Part shown: in pieces, positions 25,326 to 33,527 of the stretch
Position numbering within the stretch: the first letter of the stretch is position 1
How the letters are laid out: every line of letters starts with the position of its first letter
Assembly (NCBI GenBank): GCA_048595745.1
Contig: CP184361.1
DNA length: 64,000 nt
DNA from: Aquipseudomonas alcaligenes_A
GTDB lineage: Bacteria; Pseudomonadota; Gammaproteobacteria; Pseudomonadales; Pseudomonadaceae
Strand: one strand, 5' to 3'
Translations under genes and position numbers: made by a program
The notes under the pieces: model-generated
What the model saw: only the letters and a program-made list of their open reading frames with translations
The model's database searches: none
Told to the model about the DNA's origin: nothing

Positions 25326-26519
25326 ATGACGTTGCAACCCGTGGAAACCCTGCTCGCAGCCGTGCTGGTGCTGCTGCTCGGTCACCTGCTCAACCGCCTC
25401 GTCCCTCCGCTTTCGCAGTACAACATCCCCGCTCCCATCACCGGTGGCCTGCTGTTCGCCCTGGGACTGTTGCTGGTTAACAGCTCCACGGGGTTCACGC
25501 TGGAATTCGACGTCACCCTGCGCCCGGTCCTGCTGCTGTCATTCTTTGCGGCCGTGGGCTTGTCGGCCAACCTGTCGCTGCTGCGCCAGGGCGGCAAGCG
25601 CCTGCTGCTGTTCGTCATGGTGCTGGCGCCGTTCCTGGTCCTGCAGAACCTCACCGGCCTGCTGATCGCATGGACGCTGGACCTGCATCCATTGATGGGA
25701 CTGATCGGCGGCACCATCACCCTGGTCGGCGGCCACGGCACCGGGGCGGCCTATGCGGAGCGCTTCGCCGAGGTCAACAACATCCAGGCCATCATGGAGC
25801 TGGCGATGACCGGCGCCACACTCGGACTGGTCCTGGGCGGACTGTGCGGCGGGCCACTGGCGCAGTGGCTGATCCGCCGTCACCGGCTGGCGGGCGCCGA
25901 CGGCCACGCGACCGAGCCTCACCCCAGCGCGGATGGCGACGCAGCGCCCATCAGCGCCGCCAGCCTGGTGCCGGTGCTGGCCGCCGTGCTGATTGCGGTG
26001 CTGGCCGGGCAATGGCTGGCCGAACTGGTCAGCGATGCGCCGGTCACCCTCCCCAGCTTCCTCTGGTGCCTGCTGCTCGGCGTGTTGATCCGCAATGGCG
26101 GCCATCTGGTTGGCCTGCGCCTCAACGATGCCGCGATCGAGCTGATTTCCGGGCTGGCCCTGGCGCTGTTCCTGGCCATGACCATGATGGCGCTGAACCT
26201 GGCGAACGTCGCCAGCCTGGCAGGACCACTGCTGCTGATCCTGCTCGGCCAGGTCGTGGTGGTGCTGGTCTATGGCGGTGCGCTGGTTTACCGCGCCGTG
26301 GGCCGCGACTACGAAGGCGCGGTGATGTCTGCAGCCTTTTGTGGTTTTGCCCTGGGGGCGACGGCCACCGCCATCGCCAACATGCAGGCCATCGTGCAGA
26401 AGTACGGCCCCGCACCGCAGGCCTTCCTGGTGGTGCCATTGGTCGGCGCCTTCCTCATCGACCTGATCAATGCCCTGGTGCTGACCGGATTCCTGTCACT
26501 ACCGGGCCTGGGAGGCTGA
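25326..26519 (+). CDS. gltS: Sodium/glutamate symporter GltS
   Basis: 397 residues with about ten hydrophobic helices in two inverted halves. The GltS signatures are present: IPAPITGGLLFALGL, the first pore loop with GTGAAYAERF, and AFCGFALGATATAIANMQAI in the second half. AAGGAG is 7 nt before the ATG. Moves glutamate with sodium across the inner membrane. It is followed after 3 bp by a TAXI-type binding lipoprotein, unexpected because GltS carriers are not usually described with a binding protein. Confidence 0.93.
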   Translation: MTLQPVETLLAAVLVLLLGHLLNRLVPPLSQYNIPAPITGGLLFALGLLLVNSSTGFTLEFDVTLRPVLLLSFFAAVGLSANLSLLRQGGKRLLLFVMVLAPFLVLQNLTGLLIAWTLDLHPLMGLIGGTITLVGGHGTGAAYAERFAEVNNIQAIMELAMTGATLGLVLGGLCGGPLAQWLIRRHRLAGADGHATEPHPSADGDAAPISAASLVPVLAAVLIAVLAGQWLAELVSDAPVTLPSFLWCLLLGVLIRNGGHLVGLRLNDAAIELISGLALALFLAMTMMALNLANVASLAGPLLLILLGQVVVVLVYGGALVYRAVGRDYEGAVMSAAFCGFALGATATAIANMQAIVQKYGPAPQAFLVVPLVGAFLIDLINALVLTGFLSLPGLGG

Positions 26520-26522
26520 GCC

Positions 26523-28016
26523 ATGCCACGTCTGCTGCTCATCGTCCTTTTCACCCTGCTTGCCGCCTGTTCGCGTGGCCCGGAACAGCAAACGCTGGAA
26601 GCCGAACTGCGCCAGCGCCTGGAACAGGCTTTTCCCACCGACAGCCTGAGCCTGCTCAGCCTGAAGCGACGAGGCTCCGCCAGCGACGCCAGCGCGGGCC
26701 CCGACGAGGAGCGCCTGTTGGTGTACTTCGATGCCGAGCTGCAGGTCGAACGTGATCTCGACTTCGGCTCCTGGGACTCTCCAGGGGTCGCCAGCCTGGT
26801 CAGCGCCCTCGGCGCGGGGCCACGCGGCATCGGCGGCATCGAGAGTGGCGGCAACCAGAAGGGCGATAGACTGATTGCCCACGGCAGCCTGATCTACCAG
26901 CGCCACGACGGTACCTGGCAGGCCGTCGCGCCCCAAGGCTTCACCCTGCCGCGGGCACCACAGGCAAGCAATGCGACCAGCCCGCGCGAGGCGCTGGTCG
27001 CAGCCATCGGCACCGCTCTCAACCTGTCGCCTGGCGGCACCGGCAGCACGGCGCGCAAGGTGATCAACGAGGAAGTGGAACGCTCGCTGACGAACATCCA
27101 GGGCCGGCTTGGCCGTCTGCAGAACGGCTATCCGCTGGCAGGCGGACCGGAGTCCGGACAGTACGCCAGCTTTGCCCGCGCCATGAGCCAGGCGCTGCGT
27201 GAGCAGGGCCTGAATATCGTGCCACTGACGACGGCTGGCGGCATCGAGAACCTGCGCCTCCTGCGCACCGGGGATGCCGCGCTGGCGCTGTCGCAAAGCG
27301 ACAGCGCTCATCAGGCGGTCGCCGGCATCGGGCCGTTCTCGCAGGATGGAGCCGACCTCGGCCTGCGCGCCCTGGCCAGCCTCTACCCGGAGCCGGTGCA
27401 TGTACTGGTAAGGGCCGACAGCCCGCTGCGCGGCATCGCCGACCTGCGCGGCAAACGGGTCAACCTGGGGTTGCCCGGCTCGGCCTCACGGGATACCGCC
27501 GTGGCGGTGCTGGCCGCTCATGGTCTGGCCACGGGCGATCTGCAGCAACAGGGCGCGCTGGACCTGCAGCAGGCCCTGGGCGCATTGCGTGACGGCGAGC
27601 TGGATGCCCTGATTCAGGTGATCGGCTATCCGGCGGACAGCATTCGCGCCGCTGGCGAGGACTTTGCCATGCGCCTGCTGCCGCTGGAGGAGGCGGCTGT
27701 CGCGCAACTGCAGCGCGAGAGGCCCGGCAGCTTCGCCTATCAACTACCGCGCGCCAGCTACGCCGGCCAGGACGAGGCACTGCCGACCCTGGCGGTGACC
27801 AGCCTGCTGCTGGGTACACGACAGCTGACCAGCCAGGAGGTCGAGCAGCTGATGTCCCAGCTGTTTGCACGCGACCGGCAGTGGCTGCAGTACGGCAGCA
27901 TCCAGGGCAGCCAGCTTGCACCGGCCAATGCCCTGCGCGGACTGGGCGTGCCCCTGCACGAAGGCGCCGAGAAAGCCCTGCGAAAGCTGAAATCCACCCT
28001 CCCCCCGGCAGGTTGA
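26523..28016 (+). CDS. TAXI-family solute-binding lipoprotein paired with GltS
   Basis: 497 residues. Lipobox LAAC makes it membrane-anchored. Residues ~20-190 are an extra N-terminal region without a known domain; from ~205 the TAXI/NMT1-like fold appears (GQYASFARAMSQAL, TTAGGIENLRLLRTGDAALALSQSD, LYPEPVHVLVRADSPLRGIADLRGKRVNLG). TAXI proteins normally serve TRAP carriers and several bind glutamate-like ligands, so delivery of glutamate or a dicarboxylate to GltS is a coherent inference. The start follows gltS by 3 bp; GGAGG lies within the end of gltS. No TRAP membrane genes are nearby. Confidence 0.85.
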   Translation: MPRLLLIVLFTLLAACSRGPEQQTLEAELRQRLEQAFPTDSLSLLSLKRRGSASDASAGPDEERLLVYFDAELQVERDLDFGSWDSPGVASLVSALGAGPRGIGGIESGGNQKGDRLIAHGSLIYQRHDGTWQAVAPQGFTLPRAPQASNATSPREALVAAIGTALNLSPGGTGSTARKVINEEVERSLTNIQGRLGRLQNGYPLAGGPESGQYASFARAMSQALREQGLNIVPLTTAGGIENLRLLRTGDAALALSQSDSAHQAVAGIGPFSQDGADLGLRALASLYPEPVHVLVRADSPLRGIADLRGKRVNLGLPGSASRDTAVAVLAAHGLATGDLQQQGALDLQQALGALRDGELDALIQVIGYPADSIRAAGEDFAMRLLPLEEAAVAQLQRERPGSFAYQLPRASYAGQDEALPTLAVTSLLLGTRQLTSQEVEQLMSQLFARDRQWLQYGSIQGSQLAPANALRGLGVPLHEGAEKALRKLKSTLPPAG

Positions 28017-28098
28017 TGAGAGACGGCTAAACTGGGAAAGACCCGGGCCGATGCAGTGGTCCGGGCAGCCCCTAGCCTGTCACTGCCGAGGGTTCAGG

Positions 28099-31000
28099 AT
28101 GACACCCAAGCCTTCCCGGCCACTGCGCATCGCCGGCATCTATCTGCTGTTCAGCGCTGCCTGGATCCTTGGCAGCAATCTGCTGCTGCGGGCGATCATT
28201 GACGATCCCACGATCCTGACCCACTTGCACACGGTGAAGGGGCTGCTGTTCGTCACCCTCAGCAGCGCGCTGATCTTCCTGTTGTGCCGCCAGGACGAAC
28301 TGAGCCAGCAGCGCCTGGAGCGGGGTCTGCGCGATCAGCTGCTGACACTGCAGCAAGCCCAACGCGACGCGGGACTGGGCACCTGGAGCTACGACGGCCA
28401 TCTGCACTGGTCGGCCGAGGCACTGCGTCTGCTGGAGCGCCCCGATAGCGACAACACGAGCAACCTGGATGACCTGCTCGGCTGGCTCTATCCCGCCGAT
28501 CGCCATGCCGTGCAACGGGCCCTGCAACATCTGTTGCAGGGGGGATCGCCCTTGCTGGTCAACGCTCGCCTGAACCGACCAGCCGACCGCGAAGTGGTGT
28601 GGGTGATGTTGCGCGGCAGCCCCAGCAACGACGGCGGCGCCCATGGCAGCGTGCAGAACATCAGTGGACAGAAGCGCGACGAACAGGCCCTGCGCGAGAG
28701 CGAGCAACGCTTCCGTCAGCTGTTCGAACAGACCCCTCGCATCGCCGTGCAAGGCTACGATCGCGAGCGCCGGGTGATTTTCTGGAACCAGGCCAGCACC
28801 CAGGTATACGGCTACAGCGTCAGCGAGGCCATGGGGCGGCCGCTGGAGGATCTGATAGTACCGCCGGCGATGCGTGCCCAGGTGGTCGCCGACATCTCAT
28901 CCTGGATGATGGGCGGGCCGCCCATACCCGCCGCCGAGCTGACCCTGCAGCACCGCGATGGCAGCCCGGTTTATGTCTATTCCAGCCACCTGCTGCTGCG
29001 CAATACCCGTAACCAGCTGGAGATGTATTGCGTCGACATCGACCTGAGCGAGCAGCATCTGACCTACCAGCAGCTGGAAAGCAGCGAGAACCGTTACCGG
29101 GATCTGGTGGAGCAGCTGCATGAGGCGATCTTCCTGGCCGACAGCGGCGGGCGCCTGACGTTCGTCAATCCGGCCTGGCAGATCATCACCGGCTACAGCA
29201 TCCACGAGAGCCTCGGCAAACCCTTGCTCGACTTCATTGATACAGACCACCGCGAGCGGGCCGCCCAGGAGATCTCCGCGATCCTCTCCAGGCAGACCAA
29301 CTCGTGGCTCTGCGAGCTGTGCCTGCGCAATGCCGACGGGCAGGCACACTGGGTTTCGCTGAGCCTCACGGCGGGGGAACAGCACGACCTGGGGCTGCGC
29401 GGCAGCATGAGCGACATCCAGGAGCGGCGGCGCAGCCAGGCCCTGCAGGAGGCCCGCAATGCCGTGCTGGACCGCATGTTGGCCCAGCGCCCGCTGCAGG
29501 AAACCCTGAGCGATATGGTCAAGCGCCTGGAGCAGATCAGCCCGGGGATGCTGGTCACCATCATGCTGGTCGAACAAGGCCGGCTGCGGGCACATGCCGC
29601 CCCCAGCCTGCCGGTGAGCTACATCGAGGCCATCGACGGCATCGTTGCCGCACCGGGTATCGGCAGCTGCGGCCATGCGGCCGCCACCGGCGAGATGACA
29701 GTGGTCGAGGACATCCTCCAGCATCCCAACTGGGCCGGATTCAGCGAACTAGCCCAGCAGGCCGGACTGCGCGCCTGCTGGTCGCTGCCCTTCAAGAATG
29801 ATCAGGGCGCCGTACTGGGGGTGTTCGGCATCTACCATCGGCGCCCCATGCATCCGCTTCCAGCGGATGTGGCTCTGGTGACGGAATTCACCCGTCTGGC
29901 CGGTCTTGCCGTGCGTCAGCACCAGCGCGATGCCGAACGCCTGCAGAGCGAGCTGCGCTTTCGCGCCACCTTCGAGCAGGCCGCCGTCGGCATCGCCCAC
30001 CTGTCACCGGACGGCCAGTGGCTACGGGTCAACCAGCGCCTGTGCCAGATGCTCGGTTACAGCCGCGCCGAGCTGATACAGCGGACCTTCCAGGAGGTCA
30101 CCCACCCGGATGATCTTGATGCCGATCTGACGCTGACTCGCCAACTGCTGGCAGGGGAAATCAGCCGCCTGGCCATGGAGAAGCGTTATCTGCGTCGCGA
30201 CGGCAGTACGCTGTGGGCCAACCTCAGCGCCACGCTGGTACGGCATACCAATGGCACACCCTACTACTTCATTTCGGTGATCGAAGACATTGGCCTGCGC
30301 AAGCAGCAGGAGCAGGCGCTGCGCCAGGCCGCCACCGTATTCGAGAGCACCCAGGAGGGCGTACTGGTGGTTGACGCGCGTCGCCGCGTGCTGACCAGCA
30401 ACCCGGCCTTTACCCAGATCACTGGACTGACGGCACAGCAGGTACTGGGGCGGCGCCTGCCGCTGCTGCCCGGCAACGATCTGGACCGCACCCGCTACCG
30501 CACCCTGTGGCGCAAGGTGCAGGAATGCGGATATTGGCAGGGCGAGCTGAACAGCCGCCGACGCGACGGCTCGCGCTTCACCTTCTGGCTGACGATCAGC
30601 CGGGTACGTGACTGCGACCCGCTGCAGCCGCAGTACGTACTGACCTTCAACGACCTCAGCCAGTACCGCGACAGCCAGGAGCGCCTGGCCCACCTGGCGC
30701 ACTTCGACCCGCTCACCGACCTGCCCAACCGGCTTTATGCCATGGAGCGTCTGAGCCATGCCCTGGACCATGCGCAGCGCCACAACGAGCGCGTGGCATT
30801 GCTGTACTTTGACCTGGACAACTTCAAGACGGTCAACGAGAGCCTCGGTCATCGGGTAGGCGACGATCTGCTGGTGGCGGTGGCACGTCGCCTGCAACAG
30901 CGCCTGCGCAACGAGGACACGCTCGCCCGCCTGAGCAGCGATGAGTTTCTCGTGGTGCTGGAGAATCTGCACCGGCCGGAAGAGGCCGCCAACATCGCCC

Positions 31001-31995
31001 GCACGCTGATTGAGCTGCTCGAGCGCCCGCTGCCGCTGGGCAGCGGCGGCCGCGAGGCCTACCTGAGCGCCAGCATCGGCATCAGCCTGTATCCGGACGA
31101 TGGCCTGTCCAGCGACGACCTGCTGCGCAATGCCGACAGTGCACTGCACCAGGCCAAGCAGGAGGGCCGCAACACCTTCCGTTTTTATACCGAGGGCCTG
31201 ACCCACCAGGCGCATACCCGCCTGAGCCTGGAGGTCCACCTGCGCCAGGCGCTCAAGCGCAACGAGTTCGTTCTGCATTACCAGCCGCTGGTCAATGCCA
31301 GCACCGGCGAGCCGATCGGTGTCGAGGCGCTGCTGCGCTGGAACAGCCGGGAAGGCATGGTTTCGCCCGCCCAGTTCATTCCCCTGGCCGAAGAGACCGG
31401 CCTGATCGTGCCGATCGGCAACTGGGTCCTGCGCGAGGCGTGCCGGCAAATGCAGTTCTGGCGTCAGGAGGGCCTGCCGCTGAACACCCTGGCCGTCAAC
31501 CTGTCGCCCCGCCAGTTCCGCCAGGCGGACTTGCTGCAGCAGGTCAGGGAGGCGCTGCACGATAGCGGCCTGCCGGCCGAACATCTGGAACTGGAAATCA
31601 CCGAAGGTGCGCTGATCGAGAACCTGGAGCAGACCCAGGCCACGCTCGCCGCACTCAAGAGCCTGGGTGTGAAACTGGCCATCGATGACTTCGGCACCGG
31701 ATACTCCTCACTGGCATACCTGCGGCGTTTCCCGCTGGACAAGCTGAAGGTCGATCAGAGTTTCATGCGCGGCGTCCCGGAGGACCAGGCCAACCTGGAA
31801 ATCGTCGCCACCATTGTGGGGCTGGCACGCAACCTGAAACTCTGCGTACTGGCCGAAGGGGTGGAAAACGGCGAGCAGCTGAAGGCTTTACGCCAGCTGG
31901 GCTGCGATCAGTGCCAGGGCTACCTGTTCAGCCGCCCGCTGAGCGCCATGCGGCTGGCGCACTGGCTACGCAGTGACCATCAGTCGGTGGGTTGA
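28099..31995 (+). CDS. Membrane PAS/GAF/GGDEF/EAL protein, probable c-di-GMP phosphodiesterase
   Basis: 1,298 residues from the ATG with GAGGG 6 nt upstream. Two membrane helices (~9-28, ~46-64), PAS-type domains (~95-450), GAF (~460-620), two more PAS (~620-870), GGDEF (~880-1040), EAL (~1050-1290). The GGDEF site reads SSDEF (Ser946-Ser947), which should not make c-di-GMP and may bind GTP instead. The EAL site looks intact: EALLRW (Glu1076), AVNLSPRQF, EITEG, DDFGTGYSSL and KVDQSF. It should cleave c-di-GMP in answer to several sensed signals. It starts 82 bp after the TAXI gene, same direction. Confidence 0.92.
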   Translation: MTPKPSRPLRIAGIYLLFSAAWILGSNLLLRAIIDDPTILTHLHTVKGLLFVTLSSALIFLLCRQDELSQQRLERGLRDQLLTLQQAQRDAGLGTWSYDGHLHWSAEALRLLERPDSDNTSNLDDLLGWLYPADRHAVQRALQHLLQGGSPLLVNARLNRPADREVVWVMLRGSPSNDGGAHGSVQNISGQKRDEQALRESEQRFRQLFEQTPRIAVQGYDRERRVIFWNQASTQVYGYSVSEAMGRPLEDLIVPPAMRAQVVADISSWMMGGPPIPAAELTLQHRDGSPVYVYSSHLLLRNTRNQLEMYCVDIDLSEQHLTYQQLESSENRYRDLVEQLHEAIFLADSGGRLTFVNPAWQIITGYSIHESLGKPLLDFIDTDHRERAAQEISAILSRQTNSWLCELCLRNADGQAHWVSLSLTAGEQHDLGLRGSMSDIQERRRSQALQEARNAVLDRMLAQRPLQETLSDMVKRLEQISPGMLVTIMLVEQGRLRAHAAPSLPVSYIEAIDGIVAAPGIGSCGHAAATGEMTVVEDILQHPNWAGFSELAQQAGLRACWSLPFKNDQGAVLGVFGIYHRRPMHPLPADVALVTEFTRLAGLAVRQHQRDAERLQSELRFRATFEQAAVGIAHLSPDGQWLRVNQRLCQMLGYSRAELIQRTFQEVTHPDDLDADLTLTRQLLAGEISRLAMEKRYLRRDGSTLWANLSATLVRHTNGTPYYFISVIEDIGLRKQQEQALRQAATVFESTQEGVLVVDARRRVLTSNPAFTQITGLTAQQVLGRRLPLLPGNDLDRTRYRTLWRKVQECGYWQGELNSRRRDGSRFTFWLTISRVRDCDPLQPQYVLTFNDLSQYRDSQERLAHLAHFDPLTDLPNRLYAMERLSHALDHAQRHNERVALLYFDLDNFKTVNESLGHRVGDDLLVAVARRLQQRLRNEDTLARLSSDEFLVVLENLHRPEEAANIARTLIELLERPLPLGSGGREAYLSASIGISLYPDDGLSSDDLLRNADSALHQAKQEGRNTFRFYTEGLTHQAHTRLSLEVHLRQALKRNEFVLHYQPLVNASTGEPIGVEALLRWNSREGMVSPAQFIPLAEETGLIVPIGNWVLREACRQMQFWRQEGLPLNTLAVNLSPRQFRQADLLQQVREALHDSGLPAEHLELEITEGALIENLEQTQATLAALKSLGVKLAIDDFGTGYSSLAYLRRFPLDKLKVDQSFMRGVPEDQANLEIVATIVGLARNLKLCVLAEGVENGEQLKALRQLGCDQCQGYLFSRPLSAMRLAHWLRSDHQSVG

Positions 31996-32062
31996 CCCAG
32001 ATCATGGAAGCCAGGCCGGCGCGATCTACACTGCAAACTCCATTTTCTAATGGAGGTCTGCA

Positions 32063-32248
32063 ATGGACATCCGCATACGCACCCTGAACACTGCTGCGGG
32101 CCCCCGCTGGCAGGTTTGCCTGGACCAGCACGGCGTCAGCTTTCGCAGTGAAGCCGAAGCCAATACCTTCGTCGCCACGCTGCAGGCTCGCCTGCGCGCG
32201 CCCCATCCACTGCCATGGCGAGCGGGACCGCTGAAAACCGCCAGCTAG
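32063..32248 (+). CDS. Small conserved hypothetical protein, 61 aa
   Basis: Short soluble protein with a strong AATGGAGG site 5-6 nt before the ATG. The pattern IRIRTLNTAAGPRWQVCLDQHGVSFRSEAEAN followed by a helix (quoted in parts) looks like a small beta-beta-beta-alpha domain of the DUF2188 kind. No known function. Converges with the MFS gene, whose stop lies 4 bp away. Confidence 0.65.
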   Translation: MDIRIRTLNTAAGPRWQVCLDQHGVSFRSEAEANTFVATLQARLRAPHPLPWRAGPLKTAS

Positions 32249-32251
32249 CGG

Positions 32252-33439
32252 CTAAAGGTTAAGCCCCACACGACGGGCATGCTTAGCGGTCAGCAACCCC
32301 AACGTCAGGCTGGCCAGCCCACACAGGGCGATGACCTGTGCCATGGGTAGCGCGCTGCCATCATGCAGCGCGCCAACCAGTGCCGACGCGCCGGCCGCCA
32401 CACAGAACTGCAGTGAACCTATCAGTGCCGAAGCACTGCCGGCATGCATGCCCTGTCCGGCCATCGCACAGGCGGTGGCATTGGGTAGTACGCAGGACAG
32501 GCTGGCGGTACTGATGAACAATGGGATCAGCAGCGGCCAGAGAGCCTGGGGTTTGGCCAGCGCAACGGCCAGCAGCGCGAGGGTTGCCGCGCAGTAAACC
32601 CACACCGTGCGCCGAATCCAGTATTCCGGGCCATGATGACGCAGCAGCCAGCCGTTCAGCTGTGCCGTAAGGATGAAACCTGCGGCATTGGCCCCGAACA
32701 GCCAGCCATAGTGCTCTGCCGGCACCCCATAAAGCTCGATGAACACATAGGGCGAACCGGAGATGTAGGCAAACATGCCAGCCATCGCCACCCCGCCGGT
32801 CAGGCCGTAGCCGATCAGCAGGCGGTCACCGAGCAGTTGCCGGTAGCGCCCCAGCGCACCACTCAGGGGTGCGGGCGGCACCCCCGAGGCGCGCGTTTCC
32901 GGCAGCCAGAGCAACACCGCCACCAGGCACAGAGCGCTGAACAGCATCAGCCCGTAGAAGATCGAATTCCAGCCGAAAAGCTCCAGCAGCACGCCACCGG
33001 CAAGGGGCGCGAGTATCGGCGCCACCCCCATGACCAGCATCAATTTGGAGAACACCCGGGCAGAGGCCAGCGGATCGCACAGATCACGCACCACCGCACG
33101 CGAAATGACCATGCCTGCGCAGCCGCCAAGCGCCTGGACGAAGCGGGCGACGATCAGCCATTCAAGACTCTGTGCCTGGGCGCACGCCAGCGAGGCCAGG
33201 GTGAAAAGCACCAGCCCGGCGAGCAGCGGCCAGCGCCGACCGAAACGGTCGGCCAGCGGCCCATAGAGCAGTTGCCCCATGGCAATACCAACAAAGTAGG
33301 AGGCCAACGACAGCTGCACATGTTCTACATCGGTGGCAAAAACCCGGGCCAGGGTCGGAAAACTGGGCAGGTAGAAGTCGATGGCCATTGGACCAAAGGC
33401 GCTCAGGCTACCGAGGATCAGCAGGATGCGAAGGTTCAT
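32252..33439 (-). CDS. Bcr/CflA-type MFS drug exporter
   Basis: 395 residues, twelve membrane helices. The loop after helix 2 has GPLADRFGRRWPLL, the MFS motif A, and the N-terminus GPMAIDFYLPSFPTLA is the Bcr/CflA start. Pumps out drugs such as bicyclomycin or chloramphenicol against protons; substrate unknown. It follows the RND operon in the same direction, with a terminator between, so it is a separate unit. Confidence 0.92.
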   Translation of the reverse strand: MNLRILLILGSLSAFGPMAIDFYLPSFPTLARVFATDVEHVQLSLASYFVGIAMGQLLYGPLADRFGRRWPLLAGLVLFTLASLACAQAQSLEWLIVARFVQALGGCAGMVISRAVVRDLCDPLASARVFSKLMLVMGVAPILAPLAGGVLLELFGWNSIFYGLMLFSALCLVAVLLWLPETRASGVPPAPLSGALGRYRQLLGDRLLIGYGLTGGVAMAGMFAYISGSPYVFIELYGVPAEHYGWLFGANAAGFILTAQLNGWLLRHHGPEYWIRRTVWVYCAATLALLAVALAKPQALWPLLIPLFISTASLSCVLPNATACAMAGQGMHAGSASALIGSLQFCVAAGASALVGALHDGSALPMAQVIALCGLASLTLGLLTAKHARRVGLNL

Positions 33440-33474
33440 GCGTTATCCACTGCGGGGCGTACCCCGGAAAACCA

Positions 33475-33496
33475 AGGGCGCCCCGGAGGGCGCCCT
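33475..33496 (-). terminator. Terminator of the RND operon
   Basis: 8-bp stem AGGGCGCC/GGCGCCCT with a 6-nt loop; on the minus strand it is followed by TGGTTTTCC. It lies between the stop of the RND permease gene and the MFS start. Confidence 0.75.
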
Positions 33497-33527
33497 GAGA
33501 AGTACTGCGGCTAGATCGTTGGCAGCT

